Positions 35,443-41,847 of a stretch of DNA of 41,847 nt are shown here, piece by piece. Position 1 is the stretch's first letter. Every line of letters begins with the position of its first letter. The translations under genes were made by a program, and so were the position numbers. The notes beneath the pieces were generated by a model. It had not been told where the DNA came from and did no database searches. It was given only the letters and a program-made list of their open reading frames with translations. Origin of the DNA: Verrucomicrobiota bacterium (GTDB taxonomy: Bacteria; Verrucomicrobiota; Verrucomicrobiia; Opitutales; Opitutaceae). The DNA is taken from assembly GCA_025363395.1 (NCBI GenBank), contig JANYDX010000232.1:1-41847 (forward strand). Reading direction: 5' to 3'.

Positions 35443-36084
35443 TCATCCTTTGCTCTGCAGCCAGCCCCAAACCTGCAGCACCGCCTCGTTGGCGATACTG
35501 CCCAGGAAGAAAAAGTACGCGGTCCCGACGGCGAAAGCGACATAGCCGAGCAAGATAAAAAGTCCGTCGCGCTCCAGCAATCCGCAGGCCAGCAGGAAAA
35601 TCGCCCAGGCCGGCAGCAGGTTGGAAAAGGGGATCGGCAACGGGAGCAACAGGATCAGCGCCGAAACCAGAAGCACAATCGCATGCAGCTGATTGAGCAA
35701 CGCCGTCTCCGTCAAAGGTGCCCAGCGCGGCCGCAGCACAGATTCGAGATATCGCAGCAACCTCGCGGTGAAAGAGAGGACTCTGCCGAAAAATCCCGCC
35801 GGTAATCTCGCCCGCTGTATCTTCATCGGCAGCCAAGGCTTCTGGCCCAGTGACAAACGCAGTGCAATCAACACGATCGCCAGCCCAAGCGGTGTGGACA
35901 ATCCCGGGAGCGGCACCGGCTGGATGAAAGGCAATGCCAGCAGCACAATCAGCAACAGATAAGCTCTGTTGCGGAGAACAAAAATCACTTCCCGCAACGG
36001 CACCGCGCGGTCCCCCGCTCGCGCGTGGAGATCCGCGAGCTCTTCGGAAAGCTTGCGAGGCAGCGGCCTGGACCGTTTAATCAT
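35443..36084 (-). CDS. exoD: ExoD-family exopolysaccharide synthesis membrane protein
   Basis: 213 residues from the ATG ending at 36084; a GTG one codon earlier gives the ORF-track start. The protein has four to five hydrophobic helices after a ~40-residue N-terminus (KLSEELADLHARAGDRAVPL). The ExoD family pattern is visible in LREVIFVLRNRAYLLLIVLL, ALPFIQPVPLPGLSTPLG and LPLPIPFSNLLPAWAIFLLA. ExoD mutants in rhizobia are altered in exopolysaccharide and alkali tolerance; the molecular role is unknown. The start codon overlaps the queE stop (TGATG), so it is coupled to queC-queE. Confidence 0.85.
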   Translation of the reverse strand: MIKRSRPLPRKLSEELADLHARAGDRAVPLREVIFVLRNRAYLLLIVLLALPFIQPVPLPGLSTPLGLAIVLIALRLSLGQKPWLPMKIQRARLPAGFFGRVLSFTARLLRYLESVLRPRWAPLTETALLNQLHAIVLLVSALILLLPLPIPFSNLLPAWAIFLLACGLLERDGLFILLGYVAFAVGTAYFFFLGSIANEAVLQVWGWLQSKG

Positions 36085-36776
36085 CACGTCCCGCGCTTGT
36101 TGCCATAAAGCTCGATGTGCAGCCGTGGAGCGTAGCGGTAGCCTCGCACCTTGCAGAGCTCGCTCAACCAGCCCGCGCGCGAGCGCAACGCCTCCACCGT
36201 GGTCCCCTCTGGCATGAGCAGCACCTTGACGTGCGGCACGGCGCAGGCCGTTTCCCGGAGCATGACCTCCATTTCGTCGATGTCGCTTTCACGGCCCACC
36301 ACAAATTTCAACTGGTAGTCGCCGGCCGCGATCCATTTCGCCACCACCTCCGGTTGCCAGCGCAACTCCTCGTGCTTTTTCCGCCAGGTGTCGTCCAGTC
36401 GCGCATCCGGCACGGAATGAGCCAGCTTCGGACTGAGCGAAGCCAAGTCGCAGGCAATACCGCGCGGCGGCACGGTGGCCGCCGTCTCAATCGTGATGTG
36501 ATAGCCCCGCTCCTGCAATTGGAAGGCCAGCTCATGGATGCCGGGCGCAATCATCGGTTCGCCCCCAGTCAGCACCACGTGCCTTGCAGGATGGACTACC
36601 ACCGCCGCGACGATTTCGTCCGGAGTCATTGGTCTGCCTTCCGGCGCCCACGAGGCGTAGGGCGTGTCGCACCAATTGCAGCGCAGATTGCAACCGCTGG
36701 TGCGCACAAAAACGGACGGCACTCCCGTCAGTTCACCTTCGCCCTGCAGCGAATAAAATATTTCGGAGATCAGCAT
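36084..36776 (-). CDS. queE: 7-carboxy-7-deazaguanine synthase
   Basis: Radical SAM enzyme that makes 7-carboxy-7-deazaguanine in queuosine/preQ0 synthesis. The ORF reaches 36824, but the ATG ending at 36776 (MLISEIFYSLQGEGELTGVP) matches the family start, giving 230 residues. The 4Fe-4S motif is CNLRCNWCD (Cys 29, 33, 36), a CX3CX2C form. VVLTGGEPMI binds SAM, and LSPKLAHSVPDA is a later conserved block. It follows queC on the minus strand and precedes exoD. The 48-bp upstream extension lies over a GA/CT microrepeat. Confidence 0.94.
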   Translation of the reverse strand: MLISEIFYSLQGEGELTGVPSVFVRTSGCNLRCNWCDTPYASWAPEGRPMTPDEIVAAVVVHPARHVVLTGGEPMIAPGIHELAFQLQERGYHITIETAATVPPRGIACDLASLSPKLAHSVPDARLDDTWRKKHEELRWQPEVVAKWIAAGDYQLKFVVGRESDIDEMEVMLRETACAVPHVKVLLMPEGTTVEALRSRAGWLSELCKVRGYRYAPRLHIELYGNKRGT

Positions 36777-36801
36777 ACACGCGAGAGAATGGGAAAAGAT
36801 T

Positions 36802-36861
36802 ACGAGAAAGAGAACGAGGCTCAATGCTTCTGTCGTTCTTCGTTCTCCTCATCGTTCTCTC
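36802..36861. repeat. GA/CT-rich imperfect palindromic microrepeat at the queC 3' end
   Basis: The left part reads ACGAGAAAGAGAACGAG (36802-36818). The right part reads CGTTCTTCGTTCTCCTCATC then GTTCTCTC (36834-36861), complementary to it in type. The right part lies inside queC and encodes its acidic tail ENDEENEERQKH. The left part lies between queC and queE. The arrangement resembles a small repeat element that was inserted near the stop codon and extended the protein. Confidence 0.5.
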
Positions 36862-37549
36862 CTCCTTGTTTCGGTCCCGCCGGCAGGGGAGGAGTGCTCT
36901 CGTACACCGTCGGATCCGCCAGTCCCGCCAGTTGAAAAGCCTCCCGCCGCTCCACGCACGTGCCGCACACGCCGCAATGAATGACTCCGCCCTTGTAACA
37001 CGACCACGTTCGCGCGTAATCCACGCCCAGGCGCAAGCCCTCCGCGGCAATTTCACCTTTGTTGAGCTTGATGAACGGACGGAGCAATTGCACGCCTGCG
37101 TAGGTGCCGAGTCTCATCGCGTCGCCCATCGCGCGCATGAAGTCCTCGCGGCAATCGGGATAAATCACGTGGTCCCCGCCATGGGCGGCGATGACCAGCC
37201 CCTCCGCCCCGGCGCTCTCCGCAAATCCGCATGCCGCCGCCAGCATGATCCCGTTGCGAAATGGCACCACCGTGCGCTTCATGTTTTCGTCCGCGTAATG
37301 CCCTTCGGGAATAGCATCCCCCGATTTGAGCAGGTCCGACGCGAACAATCTCCCGATGAAATCCAGCGAAATGGTCTGCTGCGGCGCCCCGATTTTCCGC
37401 GCATGTTCGACGGCAAACGGTATCTCCCGGTGGTTATGTTTCGCTCCGTAATCAAAACTCAGCACGGCCGTGACCGCATGGTGGGCCCGCGCCCAATGGA
37501 GCGCAGTCACGGAATCCATGCCACCCGAGCAAAGTACGACGACTTTCAT
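36821..37549 (-). CDS. queC: 7-cyano-7-deazaguanine synthase
   Basis: ATP-dependent enzyme converting carboxy-deazaguanine to preQ0 in queuosine synthesis. I use the ATG ending at 37549 (MKVVVLCSGGMDSVTALHWA), since the extra 19 residues of the ORF are not family-like. The PP-loop is SGGMDS. The C-terminal zinc site is formed by Cys in TWSCYKGGVIHCGVCGTCVERR. The last ~20 residues (LPAGPKQGGENDEENEERQK) are extra and coincide with a microrepeat. With queE it forms a queuosine operon. I saw no preQ1 riboswitch upstream. Confidence 0.94.
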   Translation of the reverse strand: MKVVVLCSGGMDSVTALHWARAHHAVTAVLSFDYGAKHNHREIPFAVEHARKIGAPQQTISLDFIGRLFASDLLKSGDAIPEGHYADENMKRTVVPFRNGIMLAAACGFAESAGAEGLVIAAHGGDHVIYPDCREDFMRAMGDAMRLGTYAGVQLLRPFIKLNKGEIAAEGLRLGVDYARTWSCYKGGVIHCGVCGTCVERREAFQLAGLADPTVYESTPPLPAGPKQGGENDEENEERQKH

Positions 37550-37852
37550 AGGGAAGGAATCTTCACGAAAAACACCAAATGGCACCAAATAAAAAGCCTG
37601 AAACACTCCCGACTTGCCGAAGCGCTTGGTTTGGCTTTCCTAGGAGTTCCCAACGGTCCGTAGGCGGACCTGATTTATGATCCTTCCTCAAGACTTCTCT
37701 GGTATTGAACAAGGCCCGCCCCGGCCCGCCGAACAACCCGCGCGCGCTCCCGCAGCATCCCGAGCTGCCCCCTTCGGTCTCCCGGCAATCGACAAATGAC
37801 CCAGCCACCCCGCCGCTCGCTTGCCACTGCTGATTGACGCCGCCCCTCCGGC
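37550..37852. other. 303-bp divergent intergenic region between queC and rnd
   Basis: Contains the promoters for queC (minus) and rnd (plus), but none is obvious. A short hairpin, GGTCCG-TAGG-CGGACC, lies at 37655-37670. Near 37,570-37,600 a direct repeat-like stretch (ACACCAAATGGCACCAAAT) resembles short ACACCAAA-type repeats. No preQ1-I pseudoknot consensus was recognised. Overlapping minus-strand ORFs here are Gly/Arg-rich and judged spurious. Confidence 0.5.
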
Positions 37853-38992
37853 ATGGGAGAAACAAACCCCTCTACCCGCTTGAACACGACCCTGCACTAC
37901 CAATTCATCGACCGGCCTGAGCAGTTGACCCCGCTATTCGCCGCCCTCGACCGCTGCACCGAGATCGCCCTCGATACCGAGGCCGACAACCTTTTCCGCT
38001 ATCGCACGCGCGTCTGCCTTCTGCAGATTCAAGCTGCCGGTGAAATCTACCTCGTCGACCTGCTCGCTGACATGGCCCTCGACCGGCTCTGGCCGCGTCT
38101 CGCCGCCAAACCCCTGATCATGCACGGGAGCGATTACGACCTGCGCCTGCTCTGGGAATTTTGCCGGTTCCAGCCATTGAGCTTGTTCGATACCATGTTC
38201 GCCGCCCAGCTGCTGAACATTCCCCGCTTCGGCCTCGCCGCCCTGCTGCAGCAAAACTTCGGCGTCGAACTCGACAAGGATCACCAGAAGGCCAACTGGT
38301 CCCAGCGTCCGCTAGATCAGGACATGCTCGACTACGCGGCGATGGACGTCTTTCACCTGCTCGCCTTGCGCGACCGGCTCCGCGATGAACTCATCAAGCT
38401 GGGCCGGCTCGAGTGGTTTGAACAGAAATGCCGCTGGCAAATCGAAGTCGGCCGCGATGGTTTTTCCGCCCCCGATGAAAACGCCTGGCGCATCACCGGC
38501 TCGGAAAGATTGCGCGGGCGCGGCCTCCCGGTCTTGCACGCCATCTGGCAGTGGCGCGAAAGCTGGGCGGAAAAGATCAACACCCCACCTTTCAAAGTCG
38601 TTGGCAACGAAATGCTCGGACGCATCGCCCGGGCCGCCGACGAGGAGCGGCCCATCGAGGAAGTGCTCTACCTCAATCTCGGCCGCCGCCACGACCGCCT
38701 TTTCCCCAGTCTCGCCGAAGCCGTGCGCAAAGGGTTTGCCACCGACCCGCACACGCTTCCGCGCCGCGAGCGCCGCCGTGAATTCGCTCCAATGAGTCCG
38801 GATGAACTGGCTCGGCAGGACCGCCTCAAGGCTGATCGCGACCGCCTGGCCCTGGCCCTGAACATTGATCCCACGCTCATCGCCACCCGCTCGCAGCTCG
38901 TGCTGATCGCCCGCGATCCGTCCAGCATCGAGACCGTGCTGCTGCCCTGGCAGGCCCAACTGCTCAAGGCCGAGCCCGCGTGGAAGAGCTAG
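37853..38992 (+). CDS. rnd: Ribonuclease D (3'-5' exoribonuclease, DEDD-HRDC)
   Basis: 379-residue exonuclease for trimming 3' ends of tRNA precursors and other structured RNA. DEDDy motifs are in order: Exo I ALDTEADN, Exo II MHGSDYDLRLLWEF with FDTMFAAQLL, and Exo III YAAMDVFHLLAL. A first HRDC-like helical domain is recognisable (RGLPVLHAIWQWRESWAEKI; PPFKVVGNEMLGRIA), and a second one follows (~310-379). Length matches RNase D. It is transcribed alone, followed by a 90-bp palindrome before oleC. Confidence 0.94.
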   Translation: MGETNPSTRLNTTLHYQFIDRPEQLTPLFAALDRCTEIALDTEADNLFRYRTRVCLLQIQAAGEIYLVDLLADMALDRLWPRLAAKPLIMHGSDYDLRLLWEFCRFQPLSLFDTMFAAQLLNIPRFGLAALLQQNFGVELDKDHQKANWSQRPLDQDMLDYAAMDVFHLLALRDRLRDELIKLGRLEWFEQKCRWQIEVGRDGFSAPDENAWRITGSERLRGRGLPVLHAIWQWRESWAEKINTPPFKVVGNEMLGRIARAADEERPIEEVLYLNLGRRHDRLFPSLAEAVRKGFATDPHTLPRRERRREFAPMSPDELARQDRLKADRDRLALALNIDPTLIATRSQLVLIARDPSSIETVLLPWQAQLLKAEPAWKS

Positions 38993-39021
38993 GACGTGGA
39001 AAAAAACTTCGGGCTCCCTTT

Positions 39022-39111
39022 CTGTCATTCTGAGCGCAGCGAAGAATCCATGCATTCGCCGACCATATTGGGTTCACTTCGGTTGATCCTTCGCTGCGTT
39101 CAGGATGACAG
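39022..39111. repeat. 90-bp palindromic repeat element (REP-like) between rnd and oleC
   Basis: Arms of 27 nt: CTGTCATTCTGAGCGCAGCG... (39022-39048) and its near-exact inverse at 39085-39111 (GATCCTTCGCTGCGTTCAGG...). They differ at three positions, all compatible with G-U pairing, and enclose a 36-nt loop. The arm is of the widespread TGTCATCCTGAGCG-AGCGAAGGATC type that I recall from many GC-rich bacterial genomes. It may act as a terminator of rnd or be a REP/MITE-like element moved in trans. Confidence 0.8.
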
Positions 39112-39143
39112 CTCCTGTTTCTCGGCGGTCCTGATTTCCCGCT

Positions 39144-40871
39144 GTGGCTGAGTCCGCCAACATCGCCCGTCATCTGCCGCTGATGGCCGCGCGCCAGCCG
39201 GAAATGGCCGCACTGAAAATACCCCGCGGCCGGCTGCGCAGCGGCGCCATCAACTACCTCACGCTTTCATTCGCCGAATTGGATGCGGAGGTCGACGCCT
39301 GGGTGGCGAAACTCTCCACGCGAGGTGTCCGCCGCGAAGATCGCGTGCTGGTGATGGTGCGCCAAGGACTGCCGCTCATCGCCGCCGCCTTTGCCCTGTT
39401 TAAGCTTGGAGCGGTACCGGTCATCATCGACCCGGGAATGGGGCGGAAAAATTTTCTCGCCTGCGTCGCCCGGTCGAAGCCACGCATACTTCTCGGCATT
39501 CCACTGGCGCAAATCCTGAGCTGCGTTTTCCGCTCAACGTTCAAAACTGTCGACGTCCGCATCTGGGTCAGGGGCTCCGCCACCGCGCGGCTTGGTGCGG
39601 AAATCATAAAGCATAAATCCGAAATCGTAAATTCCTCAGCCGGCGACCTCGCCGCCATTCTCTTCACCTCCGGCTCGACCGGCGCGCCGAAGGGCGTGTG
39701 CTACGAACACGGCATGTTCGAAGCCCAAGTGCAGCTCATCCGCGACACCTATGATATCCAGCCTGGCGAGGTGGACCTGCCGATGCTGCCGATCTTTGCG
39801 CTCTTCAATCCAGCTCTCGGCATGACCACCATCGTGCCCGAGATCGACCCGTCGCGCCCGGCAGCGGTTGATCCAGCAAAGATCGTTCAGGCCATCTTGC
39901 AGGAAGGGGTCACCAATTCCTTTGGTTCGCCCACGCTCTGGGACAAAATCGCCCTGCACTGCATAACGCATCAGCTCAAACTGCCAGGCGTGCGCCGAAT
40001 CCTCTGCGCCGGCGCGCCCGTGCCAGCCATGCTCTGGGACAAATCGCGAATATTTCTTCCCCACGGCGCCATGCACAGTCCGTATGGCGCCACCGAGGCC
40101 CTGCCTATTTGCAGCATTTCCTCCAGCGAAATTCACGCGAATTCCACGGCTGGTGCCTGTGTCGGCCGGCCACTCAACGGCATCGAAGTGCGCATCATCG
40201 GCCTCACCGATGCGCGGATCGCAAATATCTCTGATGCACGAGCGCTGCCCGCCGGCGAAGTGGGGGAAATCATCGTGTGCGGCCCGGTGGTCACGAAGGC
40301 ATACGACGCCCTGCCCGAGGCCACTGCGTTAGCCAAAATCCAAACGCCAAATTTCAAATCTCAAACAACGAATGAAGCGCAAGAAACGAAGGAACCTTTG
40401 GGCACTGGGCGTTTGGGGTCTGAACTTTCCGCTCCACCCAACGGCGCGGTCTGGCATCGCATGGGGGATTGCGGCTATTTGGATACGGCCGGCCGGCTTT
40501 GGTTTGTCGGCCGCAAAGCCGAACGATTGGAAACGCCCTCCGGCCCCGTCTTCACTGAACCCTGCGAACAGGTTTTCCGCCGGAACGACTGCGTCGTACG
40601 CTGCGCCCTCATCGGACTCGGGCCACGTGGGTCGCAGACCCCCGCGCTTGTGGTCCAAATCTGGGAAATGCTCGATCCCAGGGAAAAGCCCGTCATCGCC
40701 CGCGGCTTGCGCCAGCTCGCTCTCCAACATCCGCACACGGCCGGCATCACGAAGTTTTTCTTTCATCCGTCTTTTCCCGTGGACGTGCGCCACAACGCCA
40801 AGATTCACCGGCTCACCCTTGCCCAATGGGCCGCGACCGCGACCGCCTATGAGCCGGACTCCTCCCCGTGA
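39144..40871 (+). CDS. oleC: OleC, beta-lactone synthetase of olefin biosynthesis
   Basis: ANL-superfamily enzyme converting beta-hydroxy acids to beta-lactones with ATP, the third step of long-chain olefin biosynthesis. The 575 residues start at GTG 39144. The adenylation P-loop is AAILFTSGSTGAPKG (near residue 173). SPYGATEALPICSIS contains the ATP-binding aromatic region, and WHRMGDCGYLD is the A7-type motif. The end FPVDVRHNAKIHRLTLAQWA is the OleC hallmark. Two AT-rich stretches look inserted in frame: residues ~152-165 (EIIKHKSEIVNSSAG) and ~399-432 (IQTPNFKSQTTNEAQETK...). oleD overlaps by 4 nt. oleA and oleB are not upstream. Confidence 0.93.
   Translation: MAESANIARHLPLMAARQPEMAALKIPRGRLRSGAINYLTLSFAELDAEVDAWVAKLSTRGVRREDRVLVMVRQGLPLIAAAFALFKLGAVPVIIDPGMGRKNFLACVARSKPRILLGIPLAQILSCVFRSTFKTVDVRIWVRGSATARLGAEIIKHKSEIVNSSAGDLAAILFTSGSTGAPKGVCYEHGMFEAQVQLIRDTYDIQPGEVDLPMLPIFALFNPALGMTTIVPEIDPSRPAAVDPAKIVQAILQEGVTNSFGSPTLWDKIALHCITHQLKLPGVRRILCAGAPVPAMLWDKSRIFLPHGAMHSPYGATEALPICSISSSEIHANSTAGACVGRPLNGIEVRIIGLTDARIANISDARALPAGEVGEIIVCGPVVTKAYDALPEATALAKIQTPNFKSQTTNEAQETKEPLGTGRLGSELSAPPNGAVWHRMGDCGYLDTAGRLWFVGRKAERLETPSGPVFTEPCEQVFRRNDCVVRCALIGLGPRGSQTPALVVQIWEMLDPREKPVIARGLRQLALQHPHTAGITKFFFHPSFPVDVRHNAKIHRLTLAQWAATATAYEPDSSP
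40340..40416. repeat. AT-rich inverted-repeat insert inside oleC
   Basis: CCAAACGCC (40340-40348) and its exact inverse GGCGTTTGG (40408-40416) flank an A-rich block (CCAAATTTCAAATCTCAAAC...) that differs strikingly from the GC-rich gene. It encodes a polar linker between ATALAKI and WHRMGD, which are close together in recalled OleC sequences. The reading frame is kept. It looks like a small repeat element tolerated in a surface loop. Confidence 0.6.
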
Positions 40872-41847
40872 ATGACCCCGTCTTCATCACCGGTGCCAGT
40901 GGCTTCATCGGCGGCAAACTCGCCGAACGCTTATTGAACGAGGGACGCCCGGTACGCGTCCTGGCGCGTCGCCCGCTGCCCGCACTGGAAAAGCTCGGTG
41001 CCAAAATCATTCCGGGCGAGCTGCATGATGCGACTGCACTCCGTCAAGGTTGTGAACGCGCCGGCACGGTCTTCCATGTCGCGGGGCGAGTCGGCGTCTG
41101 GGGCCCGCCTGCGGATTTTTTTCGGGTCAACGTCGGTGGCACCGCCAATGTCATCGCCGCCTGTCGCGCCACGGGCGTACCGCGGTTGATCCACACCAGC
41201 TCCCCCAGCGTTGTTTACAGCGGTGGCGACTTGGCGGGAGTTGACGAGTCCGCTCCGCTTTGCACTCACGCGCCCAGCGCCTACCCCACGAGCAAGGCCG
41301 AAGCTGAGCGGCTCGTGCGTGCCGCCCACTCGAGTGAGTTGGCCACCGTCTCGCTGCGCCCGCATCTTGTCTGGGGCCCGGGAGACAAAAACCTTATCCC
41401 ACGCATCCTTAAGCTGGCCCGACAAGGTCGCCTCAAAATCATCGGCACCGGCCGGAACAAGGTTGATCTCACTCACCTCACCAACGTCGTTGACGCCCAC
41501 CTCCTGGCCGAACAGGCCCTGAGCAAGAGTAACCTATTAGGTTACTCTTGCTCAGGGCCCACCGCTGTTGGCGGCAGGGCCTTCTTCATCACCAATGGGG
41601 AACCGGTCGTTCTTTGGGAATGGATCAACGAACTGCTGCGCGGAGTGGGCGTGCCTGAAATTACGCAGCGCGTATCGCTCAACGCGGCCGGCTTTGCCGG
41701 TGGTTGCCTGGAAGTGCTCTGGCGCATCCTGCCGCTAAAAGGCGAGCCGCCGATGACGCGATTCGTCGCCAAGGAAATGGCGACCGATCACTGGTTCGAC
41801 ATCTCCGCCGCCCGCCGCGACCTGGGCTACCACCCGCTCGTCACGAT
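40868..41847 (+). CDS. oleD: OleD, NAD(P)H-dependent 2-alkyl-3-ketoacid reductase (3' end cut by window edge)
   Basis: Short-chain dehydrogenase that reduces the OleA-derived 2-alkyl-3-ketoacid to the beta-hydroxy acid used by OleC. I translated it by hand from GTG 40868, which overlaps the oleC stop (GTGA). The nucleotide fold is FITGASGFIGGKLAERLL, and the catalytic pair is in SAYPTSKAEAERLV with the Ser in IHTSSPSVVYSG. RPHLVWGPGDKNLIPRI and LTHLTNVVDAHLLAEQAL follow as in extended SDR enzymes. Residues ~217-231 (LSKSNLLGYSCSG) are encoded by a perfect palindrome and are probably an insertion. The C-terminus lies outside the window. Confidence 0.92.
   Translation, partial: MNDPVFITGASGFIGGKLAERLLNEGRPVRVLARRPLPALEKLGAKIIPGELHDATALRQGCERAGTVFHVAGRVGVWGPPADFFRVNVGGTANVIAACRATGVPRLIHTSSPSVVYSGGDLAGVDESAPLCTHAPSAYPTSKAEAERLVRAAHSSELATVSLRPHLVWGPGDKNLIPRILKLARQGRLKIIGTGRNKVDLTHLTNVVDAHLLAEQALSKSNLLGYSCSGPTAVGGRAFFITNGEPVVLWEWINELLRGVGVPEITQRVSLNAAGFAGGCLEVLWRILPLKGEPPMTRFVAKEMATDHWFDISAARRDLGYHPLVT
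41515..41559. repeat. Perfect 21-bp-arm palindrome inside oleD
   Basis: GGCCCTGAGCAAGAGTAACC plus T (41515-41535) and its exact inverse (41539-41559) surround a three-base ATT loop, 45 bp in total. Such a long perfect palindrome within a coding region is very unusual. The insert keeps the reading frame open and codes for a polar peptide between EQA and the conserved GGRAFFITNGEPV. The sequence type (GAGCAAGAGTAACC) differs from the GC-rich surroundings. Confidence 0.85.

Noticed and set aside
33693-35543. 616-aa ORF antisense to feoB
   Set aside because: feoB is unmistakable on the plus strand; long antisense ORFs arise here because stops are rare in this GC-rich, codon-biased DNA. The protein is His/Asp/Arg-rich without motifs.
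37550-37852. preQ1 riboswitch upstream of queC
   Set aside because: I did not find the characteristic preQ1-I stem-loop and A-rich tail; only a short unrelated hairpin is present.

Overview
This window looks like chromosomal DNA of a GC-rich Verrucomicrobiota bacterium, most likely from the Opitutaceae/Opitutales. That placement is an inference. It rests on strongly G/C-ending codons, pyrimidine-rich leaders with almost no Shine-Dalgarno sequences, a CRTAC1/ASPIC protein, an alpha-L-rhamnosidase-like enzyme, DUF5069 and an oleC-oleD pair. I could not run a database search. I see no rRNA, tRNA, CRISPR array, phage or insertion sequence.

Left third (1-14,300): a LytS-type sensor kinase cut by the window edge diverges from an ASPIC/VCBS repeat protein. 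Next come a secreted GH78-like enzyme, divergent from an exported transglutaminase-fold protein, and a hot-dog thioesterase resembling the enediyne CalE7/DynE7 family. A signalling island follows: a NarL/LuxR-type response regulator, a 44-residue membrane peptide, a single-domain globin, a 1211-residue hybrid kinase with a tandemly duplicated PAS-GAF unit, and a REC-histidine kinase 2 nt downstream. The globin aligns without gaps to Vitreoscilla haemoglobin as I recall it, but has Gln where the proximal haem ligand His should be.

Middle (14,300-25,600): housekeeping genes. These are a DUF5069 protein, serA, a monothiol CGWS glutaredoxin, DUF2891 and DUF486 proteins, recA, and mnmE-mnmG (tRNA wobble-uridine modification). 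After them come phoB-phoR and trmB (tRNA m7G46). Much of mnmG is visibly more AT-rich than its surroundings. A small antisense membrane-protein gene overlaps the 3' end of trmB.

Right third (25,700-41,847): a complete F-type ATP synthase operon, atpBEFHAGDC. Subunit c looks proton-coupled and subunit delta is unusually short. An iron(II) uptake operon follows (feoA-feoA-feoB plus a small Cys-containing membrane protein). On the minus strand lies queC-queE-exoD. Then come rnd and finally oleC-oleD, which encode beta-lactone synthetase and a ketoreductase of long-chain olefin biosynthesis. oleD runs off the edge.

The most unusual theme is a set of short palindromic or microrepeat elements between about 29.6 and 41.6 kb. 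Two sit between genes. Others lie inside reading frames without breaking them: the queC C-terminal tail, a linker in oleC, and a perfect 21-bp-arm palindrome in oleD. They look like small mobile or REP-like sequences tolerated as in-frame insertions.
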